Source: an uncultured Bacteriovorax sp. (lineage in GTDB: Bacteria; Bdellovibrionota; Bacteriovoracia; Bacteriovoracales; Bacteriovoracaceae). Taken from it: DNA of 64,000 bases. The DNA lies in the NCBI GenBank assembly GCA_946481315.1, contig CAMLMH010000002.1, positions 1 to 64,000 of the forward strand, given 5' to 3'. A program made the position numbers and the translations under genes. Shown in pieces: positions 50,212 to 58,402 of the stretch; within the stretch, counting starts at the first letter, position 1; the number at the start of each line of letters is the position of its first letter. Below the pieces are notes generated by a model. That model had not been told where the DNA came from, searched no databases, and worked only from the letters and a program-made list of their open reading frames with translations.

Positions 50212-50772
50212 ATGATTATGAAAAGCTCACTTCTGACTATCTTTTTAACATTCTCTTATAGTGCTTTTTCCTGGGAGGCTCCCGAGACGTTAGAAGGTGC
50301 CTGTTATGATGGCTGTACAGAAACTCAGGAGCGCATCTACAACGAGTTTAACCGTCTGCAGACGGCTCCGATGTTTATTCCGGGAATGTATTCGGGAGAG
50401 TGTTACCATCAGTCGCCCTCACTTGATCCGGAAACGACTCATTATATTGGGCTACTATTAAACCGCGATGCCAAAGGTGCTTACATGTCGCCGGTGCTGC
50501 AGTATTTCGGTGAAGAAAATTCGATGAAGGATTGGTCGCTGGAAGATGGGCTGCGCGAAATGTCTCCGGACTGGATTTCTGCAGGACGCATGACAATGCA
50601 TCCGACATCAGCGACAGCGCACGTGGAAGATGATCAGGGTTATCCGGCACTCGTTTACTGGGCCCGCCAGAATCCGGAAACTAAAAATATTTCTTTTATG
50701 GCCTTCCTGCGTGGATGGTCGATTGCTTTTTGTGAATTAAAACCAAACCCTAAAGGATTACCCGAAAAATGA
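50212..50772 (+). CDS. Secreted hypothetical protein with cysteines
   Basis: 186 residues. Signal peptide MIMKSSLLTIFLTFSYSAFS with CGGAGTAATAA before the ATG. The mature part has 'ACYDGCTETQERIYNEFNRL' and 'GECYHQSPSLDPETTHYIGL' with several Cys, then 'SMKDWSLEDGLREMSPDW'. Predicted periplasmic. No family recognised. Overlaps the sugar dehydrogenase gene by 4 bases (ATGA). Confidence 0.7.
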   Translation: MIMKSSLLTIFLTFSYSAFSWEAPETLEGACYDGCTETQERIYNEFNRLQTAPMFIPGMYSGECYHQSPSLDPETTHYIGLLLNRDAKGAYMSPVLQYFGEENSMKDWSLEDGLREMSPDWISAGRMTMHPTSATAHVEDDQGYPALVYWARQNPETKNISFMAFLRGWSIAFCELKPNPKGLPEK

Positions 50773-51881
50773 AAAATAAACTTTTACCAGTTTTAATTTC
50801 TTCACTTTTTTTTTCTTTATCGCCATTAGCGGCAAAAGAATTTTATGAAGTTGATGGCATTAAATTAAAACTGGAAAAAGTTTTTGAAGGTGAAGATGTC
50901 ATCTGGGGAATGGATTTTATCTCCAAAGATGAGTTGCTCTTTTCCGAGCGCAGTGGGAAATTAAAACTAATTAATCTAAAAACCAATAAAATTTCTGAAA
51001 TTTCCGGTGTGCCCAAAGTGTACGCCGAAGATCAGGGCGGTCTGCTCGACGTGGTGGTGGACACCGATAAAACCATTTATTTATCATTTGCTGAGCCGGT
51101 TGATTCAAACAAAGCAACGACCTCGCTTTTTAAAGGCAAACTCTCTGCTGATAAAACCAAAATTGAAGGCTCACGTTTTTTTCAGGCGAAAGCTGTAGAA
51201 AAAGGCGGCATTCATTTCGGTTCCCGTATTGTCATCGATGATGAAGGGACTCTTTTTGTGACAGTTGGTGAGCGCAACAAGCGTGATCAGGCCCAGAAAC
51301 TCGATACTCATCAGGGAAAAGTCCTGCGAATAACTAAAGAGGGGAAACCCGTAACAGGAAATCCCTTTATCAGTCATAAAAATGCATTGCCGGAAATCTG
51401 GAGTTATGGGCACAGAAATCCTCAGGGGCTAGCGATGGATTCGACCGGCAAAATTTTTGATGCCGAATTTGGCCCCCGGGGAGGTGACGAAGTTAACCTG
51501 ATCCGAAAAGGTTTAAACTACGGCTGGCCAGTCATTACTTACGGACGGGAATACTACGGACCCAAAATTGGGACGACCAAAAAAGAGGGAATGGAGCAAC
51601 CGCTTATCCACTGGGTACCCAGTATTAATCCTTCCGGCATGACCATTTATAAATCCGACGTCATTGCTCCTTTGAAGGACAATTTCCTGCTTGCTTGCCT
51701 GGATAATCACATTCGTAGAATTGTGGTAAATGGACAAACTGTCTCAAAAGAAGAAAAACTCATCGATGATTTAGGGGAGAGATTCAGGCATATTAAAACG
51801 GCTCCGGAAGGGGCCATCTACCTTTCAACAGATAGCGGCAAGATCTATCGTCTTAGTCTGGCGACAGTTACAAAAAGATAA
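50769..51881 (+). CDS. Secreted PQQ-type sugar dehydrogenase (glucose/sorbosone dehydrogenase family)
   Basis: 370 residues. Signal peptide KLLPVLISSLFFSLSPLAAK. Six-blade propeller motifs: 'GMDFISKDELLFSERSGKL', 'DQGGLLDVVVD', 'HFGSRIVIDDEGTLFVTVG', 'YGHRNPQGLAMDSTGK', 'EFGPRGGDEVNLIRKGLNYGWP'. The GHRNPQG and EFGPRGGDE strings are typical of soluble aldose dehydrogenases such as E. coli YliI. Oxidises sugars in the periplasm with PQQ. No PQQ biosynthesis genes nearby. Confidence 0.9.
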   Translation: MKNKLLPVLISSLFFSLSPLAAKEFYEVDGIKLKLEKVFEGEDVIWGMDFISKDELLFSERSGKLKLINLKTNKISEISGVPKVYAEDQGGLLDVVVDTDKTIYLSFAEPVDSNKATTSLFKGKLSADKTKIEGSRFFQAKAVEKGGIHFGSRIVIDDEGTLFVTVGERNKRDQAQKLDTHQGKVLRITKEGKPVTGNPFISHKNALPEIWSYGHRNPQGLAMDSTGKIFDAEFGPRGGDEVNLIRKGLNYGWPVITYGREYYGPKIGTTKKEGMEQPLIHWVPSINPSGMTIYKSDVIAPLKDNFLLACLDNHIRRIVVNGQTVSKEEKLIDDLGERFRHIKTAPEGAIYLSTDSGKIYRLSLATVTKR

Positions 51882-51926
51882 CCGAACTGTTTCAGGAGGG
51901 TTTGACACTCATCAAACGTTATACGC

Positions 51927-51943
51927 TCATGACAAAGTCATGA
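51927..51943. promoter_or_regulatory. Perfect 7-3-7 palindrome upstream of the OvoA-fusion operon
   Basis: TCATGAC-AAA-GTCATGA, 62 bases before the ATG at 52005. A TTGACA box at 51902-51907 lies just upstream. The palindrome could be the operator that governs this operon; no regulator gene is next to it. Confidence 0.55.
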
Positions 51944-52004
51944 AAAAGGATAATCATAGAGGCTCATAATAAATAATATTCATGGCCACTTTGAGGTTAA
52001 TCCC

Positions 52005-55000
52005 ATGTCGCTGACGCTTACGAGAAATCCTAATTTATCCCTTGCTCCTAATCCTGAACAATATGCAAACGAAATAAAAAAAGAATTTGGAAAGTCATGG
52101 TGGACGGGTCTTCCACCAGAGGAATGTGCAGGTTTTGATGTTGAGAGGAAATGCCTGGTTGCTCTTCCGCTCTTAAATCTGGAAATTTGCTCTCGCCAGG
52201 ATGTCCTGGATTATTTTAATAACTCATGGACACTGACAGAAGTTCTCTTTTCTGCATTGAAAGTTTCCACGGCCTATATTCGCCCTCCCTATCATCAGCT
52301 GCGACACCCGATGATTTTTTACTACGGCCATCCGGCAGTTCTCTATCTGAATAAAATGCGTATTGCCGGACTGATTAAAGAACCGGTTAATCTGTATCTG
52401 GAAAAAGTTCTGGAAACTGGTGTGGATGAAATGAGCTGGGATGATATGTCCAAGAACGAGATGGCCTGGCCATCTGTAAAGGCCGTGCATGGGTATCGTA
52501 AAGAAGTTTATAACAAAATCATCGACGTGATTAAAAACCACCCAGACCTGGACAAACCGGGAGCAGGAAAACTCAAAGACTCGCCCTGGTGGTCACTGTG
52601 GATGGGAATGGAACACGAAAAAATTCACTTTGAAACAAGCAGTGTTTTAATTCGAGAGCTTCCGGTTGAGTATCTGGAGACACCAGAGTACTGGGCCCCG
52701 CTTCATCCATCAAAAACGGATACAGCTTTTAAAGATTATCCCAATAGCTGGAAATCAAAAAAAGGAGAGAAAGTTAAGATTGGTAAAGCGGTCAATACAC
52801 CTTCTTTTGGCTGGGACAATGAATATGGTGAGCGCACCGTTGAATTAAAAGATTTTCAGTATACTGCTCATCAGATTACTAATCGCGAGTATTTTGATTT
52901 TGTTGCCAGTGGCGGATACATTCAGGACAAATACTGGAATCCGGAAGGAAGGGAGTGGAGAAAGTTCCGCAATACCAAACGTCCGACATTCTGGGTGGCC
53001 ACTGGTCCGGAAGGCGCACACGAATATTCTCTGCGCACGATTTTCAGCATTATTCCTATGCCATGGAGCTGGCCTTGTGAAGTAAACTTTCACGAAGCTG
53101 TGGCCTATGCAAACTGGAAAGAAGAGCGGGATGGATCAAAATTAAAGTATCGTCTGCTGACTGAGCCGGAATTTGTGGCCCTGGGAAATGCATCAGTTGA
53201 TAAAGTCTTACAGAAAAAAGCTTATGCTAAAAATTTCAATGCACTTTCGGCCATTGAAAAAGAATATAAGGAAAATTTTAACTACGTCTGGTCATCACCA
53301 AAAGCGGTGACAGAAGAAATTTATGGAAACGTCTGGCACTGGCTGGAAGATCAATTTAATCCATTACCGGGCTTTGAAGTGCATCCCTTCTATGATGATT
53401 TTTCCACTCCATGTTTTGATGGTAAACACCAGATGATCAGAGGTGGATCATTTATCAGTTGCGGTCATGAAGCCTCTCTCTTTGCGCGTTTTCATTTCCG
53501 ACCGCACTTCTATCAGCATTCCGGCTTCCGGATCGCGGCCACTCTTGATGGAAGCCTTGATAACGGAGCGACTCTGCTGATTAAATCAAAAGAGTACGTT
53601 CACCTTCGTCGCCAGAATGTTCTCAATCAGATGGAAGCAGGAAACGAGTGGTGGAAAAAAATTGAGCAGCCGCTGGAAATGAATGATGAGGAATTAAAAG
53701 AAGTCATCGATCAGACATCTGCTGAAATTTTGAACTACATGCAGAAGATGCCGGCATTTAATCCAATGGGTGAAGCCCATGATCCTAAGGTCAACGGGCT
53801 AAAAAAAGATTTTATCCTTCCTTATCAGGCAACCAAAAACTTTCCGACCCGTGCAGAAAATTATGAAATGCTTCTGAAAACCGTTTTTAACGATCTCGCG
53901 CCTTATTCTCAAGTCCCGGGACATCCGGGTTTTGCTGCTTATGTAGCAGGGGCCGGAAACTTTATTTCCAATACAGCGCAGTTTATTGCTCAGACACTAA
54001 ATCCTTTCACCGGTCATTACATGATGGCCCCTGGTTTAGTCGCTCTGGAAATGGAAGTCATCAAATGGTTTCAGACGTTGGTGGGCTATGATGAACAGCT
54101 TTCCCAGGGGTATTTAACATCCGGAAGCTCACTGGCCACGCTTTCAGCTCTTTCCATGGCACGCAAAGAAAAAATCAGCGGATACGATTATTCAAAAGTG
54201 ACTGGTTACACTTCAGCTGATTCTCATCACTGTATCGCAAAAGCCTGGGTGACATTAGGTCTGCCAAAACAAAACCTGCGCCTGATACCAACGAAAGATT
54301 TTAAGATGGATACCGGTCTCTTGAAGCAAAAAATTGCTGAAGATAAGGCGAGAGGTTTTCAGCCGTTTTTGACTGTGGCCACACTGGGGTCGACCAAAAC
54401 CGGTCGAGTCGACAACATCCAGGAGATGAATAGCATTGCCCGCGAACACAATCTCTGGCTGCATGCTGACGGCGCTTATGGTGCTCTGTTTATGTTAACT
54501 GAAAAAGGCAGAAACATTTTAGGAGACATCAGTGCGGCGGACTCGATTGCTCTTGACCCGCATAAAGCGCTCTCCATTCCTTATGGCACCGGCTGTTTAC
54601 TTGTAAAAAATAAAGACCACATGTTGTTTGATTATCTCTCGGATGATTCCTATATGCCTCCGCGTCCTGTTGATCAGGTGGATTACGCCGACATTTCTCC
54701 GGAGCTCTCCAGAGACTTCCGCGGTCTTCGCCTGTGGCTTCCGATAAAAACTTTTGGTATTGCCCCTTTTCAGCTGAACCTGGAAGAGAAATTAAATCTC
54801 GCTGAATGGCTGCATGCTGAGCTGGTAAGGATACCTCAACTGATTGTCACCTCTTCGCCGGAACTAACTATTCTCACATTTGCTCATAAAGACGGCGATA
54901 AGAAGACGCGCGATTTACTGGCAGCGATTAACAACAATGGAACATTGTTTTTATCCGGTTGTGAACTGGATGGGAAATTTGTCATTCGTTTCTGTCTGCT

Positions 55001-55064
55001 GGGATTCCGTCTGCATTTTGATCGACTGCAAAAAGGACTTGCTGAAATTCGCGGAATGGTATGA
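52005..55064 (+). CDS. ovoA: OvoA-type 5-histidylcysteine sulfoxide synthase fused to a PLP group II decarboxylase
   Basis: 1019 residues in three parts. Residues 15-215: DinB-like domain with the OvoA pattern ('CSRQDVLDYFNNSWTLTEVL', 'ETGVDEMSWDDMSKNEMAWP') and iron ligands His204, His208, Glu210 in MEHEKIHFE (HxxxHxE). Residues about 250-515: FGE-sulfatase domain ('WGWDNEYG'-type start, 'IRGGSFISCGHEASLFARFHFRPHF'). These join His and Cys through O2 to a sulfoxide. Residues about 570-1019: complete PLP decarboxylase, with Asp822 in HADGAYG and Schiff-base Lys854 in DPHKALSIPYG. The usual C-terminal methyltransferase of OvoA is absent. First gene of an operon with a class V PLP enzyme and an SDR. 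The fusion partner is unusual and suggests a decarboxylated thiohistidine. Confidence 0.92.
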   Translation: MSLTLTRNPNLSLAPNPEQYANEIKKEFGKSWWTGLPPEECAGFDVERKCLVALPLLNLEICSRQDVLDYFNNSWTLTEVLFSALKVSTAYIRPPYHQLRHPMIFYYGHPAVLYLNKMRIAGLIKEPVNLYLEKVLETGVDEMSWDDMSKNEMAWPSVKAVHGYRKEVYNKIIDVIKNHPDLDKPGAGKLKDSPWWSLWMGMEHEKIHFETSSVLIRELPVEYLETPEYWAPLHPSKTDTAFKDYPNSWKSKKGEKVKIGKAVNTPSFGWDNEYGERTVELKDFQYTAHQITNREYFDFVASGGYIQDKYWNPEGREWRKFRNTKRPTFWVATGPEGAHEYSLRTIFSIIPMPWSWPCEVNFHEAVAYANWKEERDGSKLKYRLLTEPEFVALGNASVDKVLQKKAYAKNFNALSAIEKEYKENFNYVWSSPKAVTEEIYGNVWHWLEDQFNPLPGFEVHPFYDDFSTPCFDGKHQMIRGGSFISCGHEASLFARFHFRPHFYQHSGFRIAATLDGSLDNGATLLIKSKEYVHLRRQNVLNQMEAGNEWWKKIEQPLEMNDEELKEVIDQTSAEILNYMQKMPAFNPMGEAHDPKVNGLKKDFILPYQATKNFPTRAENYEMLLKTVFNDLAPYSQVPGHPGFAAYVAGAGNFISNTAQFIAQTLNPFTGHYMMAPGLVALEMEVIKWFQTLVGYDEQLSQGYLTSGSSLATLSALSMARKEKISGYDYSKVTGYTSADSHHCIAKAWVTLGLPKQNLRLIPTKDFKMDTGLLKQKIAEDKARGFQPFLTVATLGSTKTGRVDNIQEMNSIAREHNLWLHADGAYGALFMLTEKGRNILGDISAADSIALDPHKALSIPYGTGCLLVKNKDHMLFDYLSDDSYMPPRPVDQVDYADISPELSRDFRGLRLWLPIKTFGIAPFQLNLEEKLNLAEWLHAELVRIPQLIVTSSPELTILTFAHKDGDKKTRDLLAAINNNGTLFLSGCELDGKFVIRFCLLGFRLHFDRLQKGLAEIRGMV

Positions 55065-55071
55065 TAAAAAA

Positions 55072-56184
55072 ATGAAAATCGAAGAATTCAAAAAGCAATT
55101 TCATTCCGGTTCCAAACTGCATTTTAATAACGGGGGACTCGCCCCCGTTACCCAAGCTGCCAGTGAAAAAATCAAATACTGGGCAGAGCGCTTTTATCAG
55201 GAAGGTTTTTATACCGACCATGATTACATGAGCGATGTCTTCCAGGCCCGCTCAAATCTCGCGCGGCTTATTGGTTGCGCCCATGAAGAAATTGCATTCT
55301 TTCAAAGTACCGCCAGCGCCGTTTCCCAGGTGGCCTTCAACCTGGATTTAAAACCTGAAGATGAAGTGATTATGTGGGCGCAGGAATATGCCTCCCATCT
55401 TTATCCCTGGCAGGAAGCGTGTAAAAGATCAGGCGCAACACTCGTGCTGGTTGAGTCTCCTGAAGATCTATCAACACCTGCGGAACTCATCATCAACGCA
55501 ATCACGCCAAAAACTAAAGTGGTTGCAGTCTCCTGGGTGCAGTTTCAGACCGGGGCCATGACTGACCTGAAAAAAATCTCGGCCGTGACCCGGGAAAAAA
55601 ATATTTTTCTCTTCTCCGATATCATTCAGGGACTCGGAGTGCATCCATTCAGCATGCATGAAATGGGAGTAGATGCTGTTGCGGGCGGATCACACAAATG
55701 GCTCTTTTCTCCCGTTGGCGTGGGCTACCTTGCACTGGCCTCGAAACATATGTCAGCAATCAAACCGCACAATGTTGGAGCTTACACTTTCGGGACGTGT
55801 GACGATCCGACTGATCTCGTGTGCATGCCCAAAAAAAATGCCCTGAAATTTGAGGCGGGCTCCAAACAAGTTTTAGAAATTACCGCGTTGGGGGCATCAC
55901 TCGATCTGCTGCTTAAAGTGGGCATCACTGAAATTGAGCGGGAGACGTTGAGGCTGTCTGGTCTCTTGCGCTCAGGTCTTGAAAAGAGAGGGTATAAAGT
56001 TCATTCTCCTTACCCAACAGACGATCATCGCTCGGCAATGGTGAACTTCATTCCGAAGAATGACACTGTTGAAAAACTGCGGGCGCTGCCGTGTAATTTT
56101 GCGCTTCGCGGACCGGGGCTGCGTCTGACTCCCGCTGTCTTTTGCACGGACGAGCAAATTGAGTGTATAATAAGCGTACTATGA
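55072..56184 (+). CDS. Class V PLP aminotransferase-fold enzyme, candidate C-S lyase
   Basis: 370 residues from ATG 55072, seven bases after the OvoA fusion stop. Fold type I, class V: 'HFNNGGLAPVTQAASEKI', 'FFQSTASAVSQVAFNL', pyridine-binding Asp183 in FSDIIQG and Schiff-base Lys209 in GGSHKWLFSPVG. It resembles isopenicillin-epimerase/EgtE and OvoB-like lyases that cleave the C-S bond of histidyl-cysteine sulfoxides; that reaction fits its place. Cysteine desulfurase is less likely, as the usual Cys loop is not evident. No signal peptide. Coupled to the next gene by ATGA. Confidence 0.85.
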   Translation: MKIEEFKKQFHSGSKLHFNNGGLAPVTQAASEKIKYWAERFYQEGFYTDHDYMSDVFQARSNLARLIGCAHEEIAFFQSTASAVSQVAFNLDLKPEDEVIMWAQEYASHLYPWQEACKRSGATLVLVESPEDLSTPAELIINAITPKTKVVAVSWVQFQTGAMTDLKKISAVTREKNIFLFSDIIQGLGVHPFSMHEMGVDAVAGGSHKWLFSPVGVGYLALASKHMSAIKPHNVGAYTFGTCDDPTDLVCMPKKNALKFEAGSKQVLEITALGASLDLLLKVGITEIERETLRLSGLLRSGLEKRGYKVHSPYPTDDHRSAMVNFIPKNDTVEKLRALPCNFALRGPGLRLTPAVFCTDEQIECIISVL

Positions 56185-57080
56185 AAAAAGCTCTTGTTCT
56201 TGGTGGCACTCGATATTTTGGCAGACATTTAGTGGAAGCCCTTTTGCGGGATGGATACTCAGTCACGGTTGCTTCCCGGGGAAATGTTGAACTCAATTTT
56301 TCCAAACCGGTCACTCATATCAAAGCGGATCGGGAGAAAATTGATGATCTAATGAAACTTGCCGATGCTGGTCCTTACCAGTTCATTTTCGATCAGATTT
56401 GTATGTCAGCTCGCGCTGCTGATAGTGCTGTTCGTGCCTTTAGCGGCCGTTGCGAAAAATATATTTTCACCAGCACAGGATCTGTCTACGACGTCGCGGT
56501 TGATCGCTGGCAAAGTGAAGATAAATTTGATTTTAAAAAATATCCCCCAAACCTTGTCGACACCGATCCCTATAATTATCAGGAAGCCAAACGCCAGGCG
56601 GAGGTTGTTTTTGGCAATCAGTCTGCCTTTGCTGCAGTTATGGTTCGCTTTCCGATTGTTCTCGGTACTGACGATTACACTCAACGCTTAAAATTTCATG
56701 TGGATCGGGTGATGAGCGGAGGTAATATCTACTTTCCATCCATGCAGATGAAAATGACATTTGTGCACTCGCAGGAAGCGGGTGAGTTTCTGAAATTTAT
56801 TGCAGAATCTGATTTCACCGGTGCTATCAATTGTGCTTCTGATGGAACAATTACTATGAAAGACTTTGTAGAGCAGATTGAAAAAATGTCCGGCAAAAAA
56901 GCTCACCTCTTGTCCGAAGAGCACGCCAACACTCATTCGCCTTATGGTTTCAAAGAAGATTTTCTGTTGCCCAACGATTTGGGAAAAAAATCAGGATTTC
57001 GTTTTCGTAAGCTCGGCGACTATCTGCCGTCGATCATTCAGCATTACATCAACACATTTGACGAAGCAAAAAATTCTTAA
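56181..57080 (+). CDS. Extended SDR (NAD-dependent epimerase/dehydratase family)
   Basis: 299 residues from ATG 56181, overlapping the previous stop at ATGA. Rossmann motif 'LVLGGTRYFGRHL', 'FTSTGSVYDVA', and the active-site pair Tyr/Lys in 'NYQEAKRQAEVVF' (YxxxK). A NAD(P)-dependent oxidoreductase or epimerase on a nucleotide- or other small substrate. Third gene of the ovoA operon, so it may reduce or modify the thiol product (inference). Confidence 0.85.
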   Translation: MKKALVLGGTRYFGRHLVEALLRDGYSVTVASRGNVELNFSKPVTHIKADREKIDDLMKLADAGPYQFIFDQICMSARAADSAVRAFSGRCEKYIFTSTGSVYDVAVDRWQSEDKFDFKKYPPNLVDTDPYNYQEAKRQAEVVFGNQSAFAAVMVRFPIVLGTDDYTQRLKFHVDRVMSGGNIYFPSMQMKMTFVHSQEAGEFLKFIAESDFTGAINCASDGTITMKDFVEQIEKMSGKKAHLLSEEHANTHSPYGFKEDFLLPNDLGKKSGFRFRKLGDYLPSIIQHYINTFDEAKNS

Positions 57081-57083
57081 TAG

Positions 57084-57491
57084 CTAGTAATCGATTTTTG
57101 AAGATCGGCTGCGCTTTTTATCGCCGTGAGCTTTCTTTGCTTTAATGCGTTCGCGTACTGAACTTTTGGTGGGTTTAGTGGGTTTGCGCACTTTGGGTGC
57201 TTCGGTGATGGAATCGATCATCTCGTGCAGCTTTTTGATGACGTCTGCGATATTGAGATGCTGAGTGCGATGGGCCTGAGAGGTAAGTGTAATGTGGCCG
57301 TCTTCAGCGATTCGCTTAAAATACTTGGCGATAAAACGTTCTTTGACCGCAGGAGGCAAACTCACAGACTCCGAAACATTCCACTGCAAAGTGGCCTTGG
57401 TGTTCACTTTATTCACATTCTGACCTCCAGTGCCGCCGGCACGGGAAAAAGAGATGGTGTACTCGCTGGAAGGAATAATAAACTTGCCCAT
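57084..57491 (-). CDS. arfB: Peptidyl-tRNA hydrolase ArfB
   Basis: 135 residues from ATG 57491, giving a GGQ position usual for ArfB; a longer frame to 57539 has no ribosome site and would overlap the next start. 'RAGGTGGQNVNKVNTKATLQW' contains the catalytic GGQ, 'LTSQAHRTQHLN' follows, and a basic tail rich in Lys/Arg (RKPTKPTKSSVRERIKAKKA) that binds the mRNA tunnel. It releases stalled ribosomes. Confidence 0.93.
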   Translation of the reverse strand: MGKFIIPSSEYTISFSRAGGTGGQNVNKVNTKATLQWNVSESVSLPPAVKERFIAKYFKRIAEDGHITLTSQAHRTQHLNIADVIKKLHEMIDSITEAPKVRKPTKPTKSSVRERIKAKKAHGDKKRSRSSKIDY

Positions 57492-57537
57492 GACAAAAGA
57501 GTAGCGGATACCATGAGCTTTGGATAGACTGAGATCC

Positions 57538-57792
57538 ATGCAGCAACTTGAAGATCTTATTCTTGGAGCTCTTTCTTTTTATGAGCCCATGTCTTTTTCC
57601 AAGATCGTCTTTGATCTCGATTCTGACGTGCTTAAGAGTTACCCGCAATTTGACCGGGAACAAATGCTTACCATTTTAAAGTCACTGGAAAAAAGAGGGC
57701 TTGTCAAATCTGCTAAATCGGGGACAGAACAAGTCTGGATCCGGATTCACCGCAAGCGATCCTGGTGGAAACGTTTCTTTTGTGCCTTTTAG
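57538..57792 (+). CDS. Small winged-helix-like hypothetical protein
   Basis: 84 residues from ATG 57538 (GAG three bases upstream). 'LEDLILGALSFYEPMSFSKI', 'REQMLTILKSLEKRGLVKS' and 'QVWIRIHRKRSW' form a helix-helix-wing layout like small DNA-binding proteins. Ends with a basic/aromatic tail. Divergent from arfB by 46 bases. Target unknown. Confidence 0.6.
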   Translation: MQQLEDLILGALSFYEPMSFSKIVFDLDSDVLKSYPQFDREQMLTILKSLEKRGLVKSAKSGTEQVWIRIHRKRSWWKRFFCAF

Positions 57793-57795
57793 AAT

Positions 57796-58263
57796 TCACA
57801 GCGGGTTAAATTCAATTTTCAAAAATTCTTCAATATTGATTTCAGTAATGTTCAACCGGCGGATAGATTCCACGGCGAGCTTTTTTTCAGCATCCGTTAG
57901 GGGAGTCAGATCACGTTTCTGCATCCAACCCCAGCTCCAGTGATATTTATGTTTGATAGGGGCATGGTGACCAGCGCGCACGCCGAAGTAAATCAAATCG
58001 GCCCAGTTTTCTCCGGCAATCTGCTGAACGCAACTTTTAAGCCGCAGGTCAGTGCGATCCATGTCCGCACTGCTTCCACCTACCCAGTAACGTAAATCAT
58101 GAGCAAGGCAACAATGCTTCCACAGACCAGGACGATCGGCAGGCCCGTCCATAAACATTGTGCAGTAATCACTCTCAAACTTTTTGAGCAAGGGGGCACG
58201 GGCCTGCAATGAAGCGCTGTAAACGGAGATTAATAGTGTCATGGCCATGAGTGAAATTTTCAT
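57796..58263 (-). CDS. Secreted phospholipase A2-like protein
   Basis: 155 residues from ATG 58263 (TCGAGGATGAAA upstream), exposing a signal peptide MKISLMAMTLLISVYSASLQA. The core 'WKHCCLAHDLRYWVGGSSADMD' has the PLA2 CC-x-x-HD-x-x-Y pattern with the catalytic His-Asp pair and 'DRTDLRLKSCV'. Short, like small PLA2s. It would hydrolyse the sn-2 acyl bond of phospholipids outside the cytoplasm. Convergent with the winged-helix gene. Confidence 0.75.
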   Translation of the reverse strand: MKISLMAMTLLISVYSASLQARAPLLKKFESDYCTMFMDGPADRPGLWKHCCLAHDLRYWVGGSSADMDRTDLRLKSCVQQIAGENWADLIYFGVRAGHHAPIKHKYHWSWGWMQKRDLTPLTDAEKKLAVESIRRLNITEINIEEFLKIEFNPL

Positions 58264-58402
58264 CCTCGATAAGTCTAACTTAAAACGCCAGTTCTTAGAA
58301 GCCACAATTAATGATATTAACAATCACCATAAGGAACTAGACGAAAAGAAACAAGCTTTCTAAGCTTTAAAGAAGGCAAATAAGCCTTTTAAAGAGAGCA
58401 TT

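Noticed and set aside
57492..57539. Longer ArfB start at 57539, overlapping the divergent ATG
   Set aside because: No ribosome site, and the length to GGQ would be unlike the family; 57491 fits.
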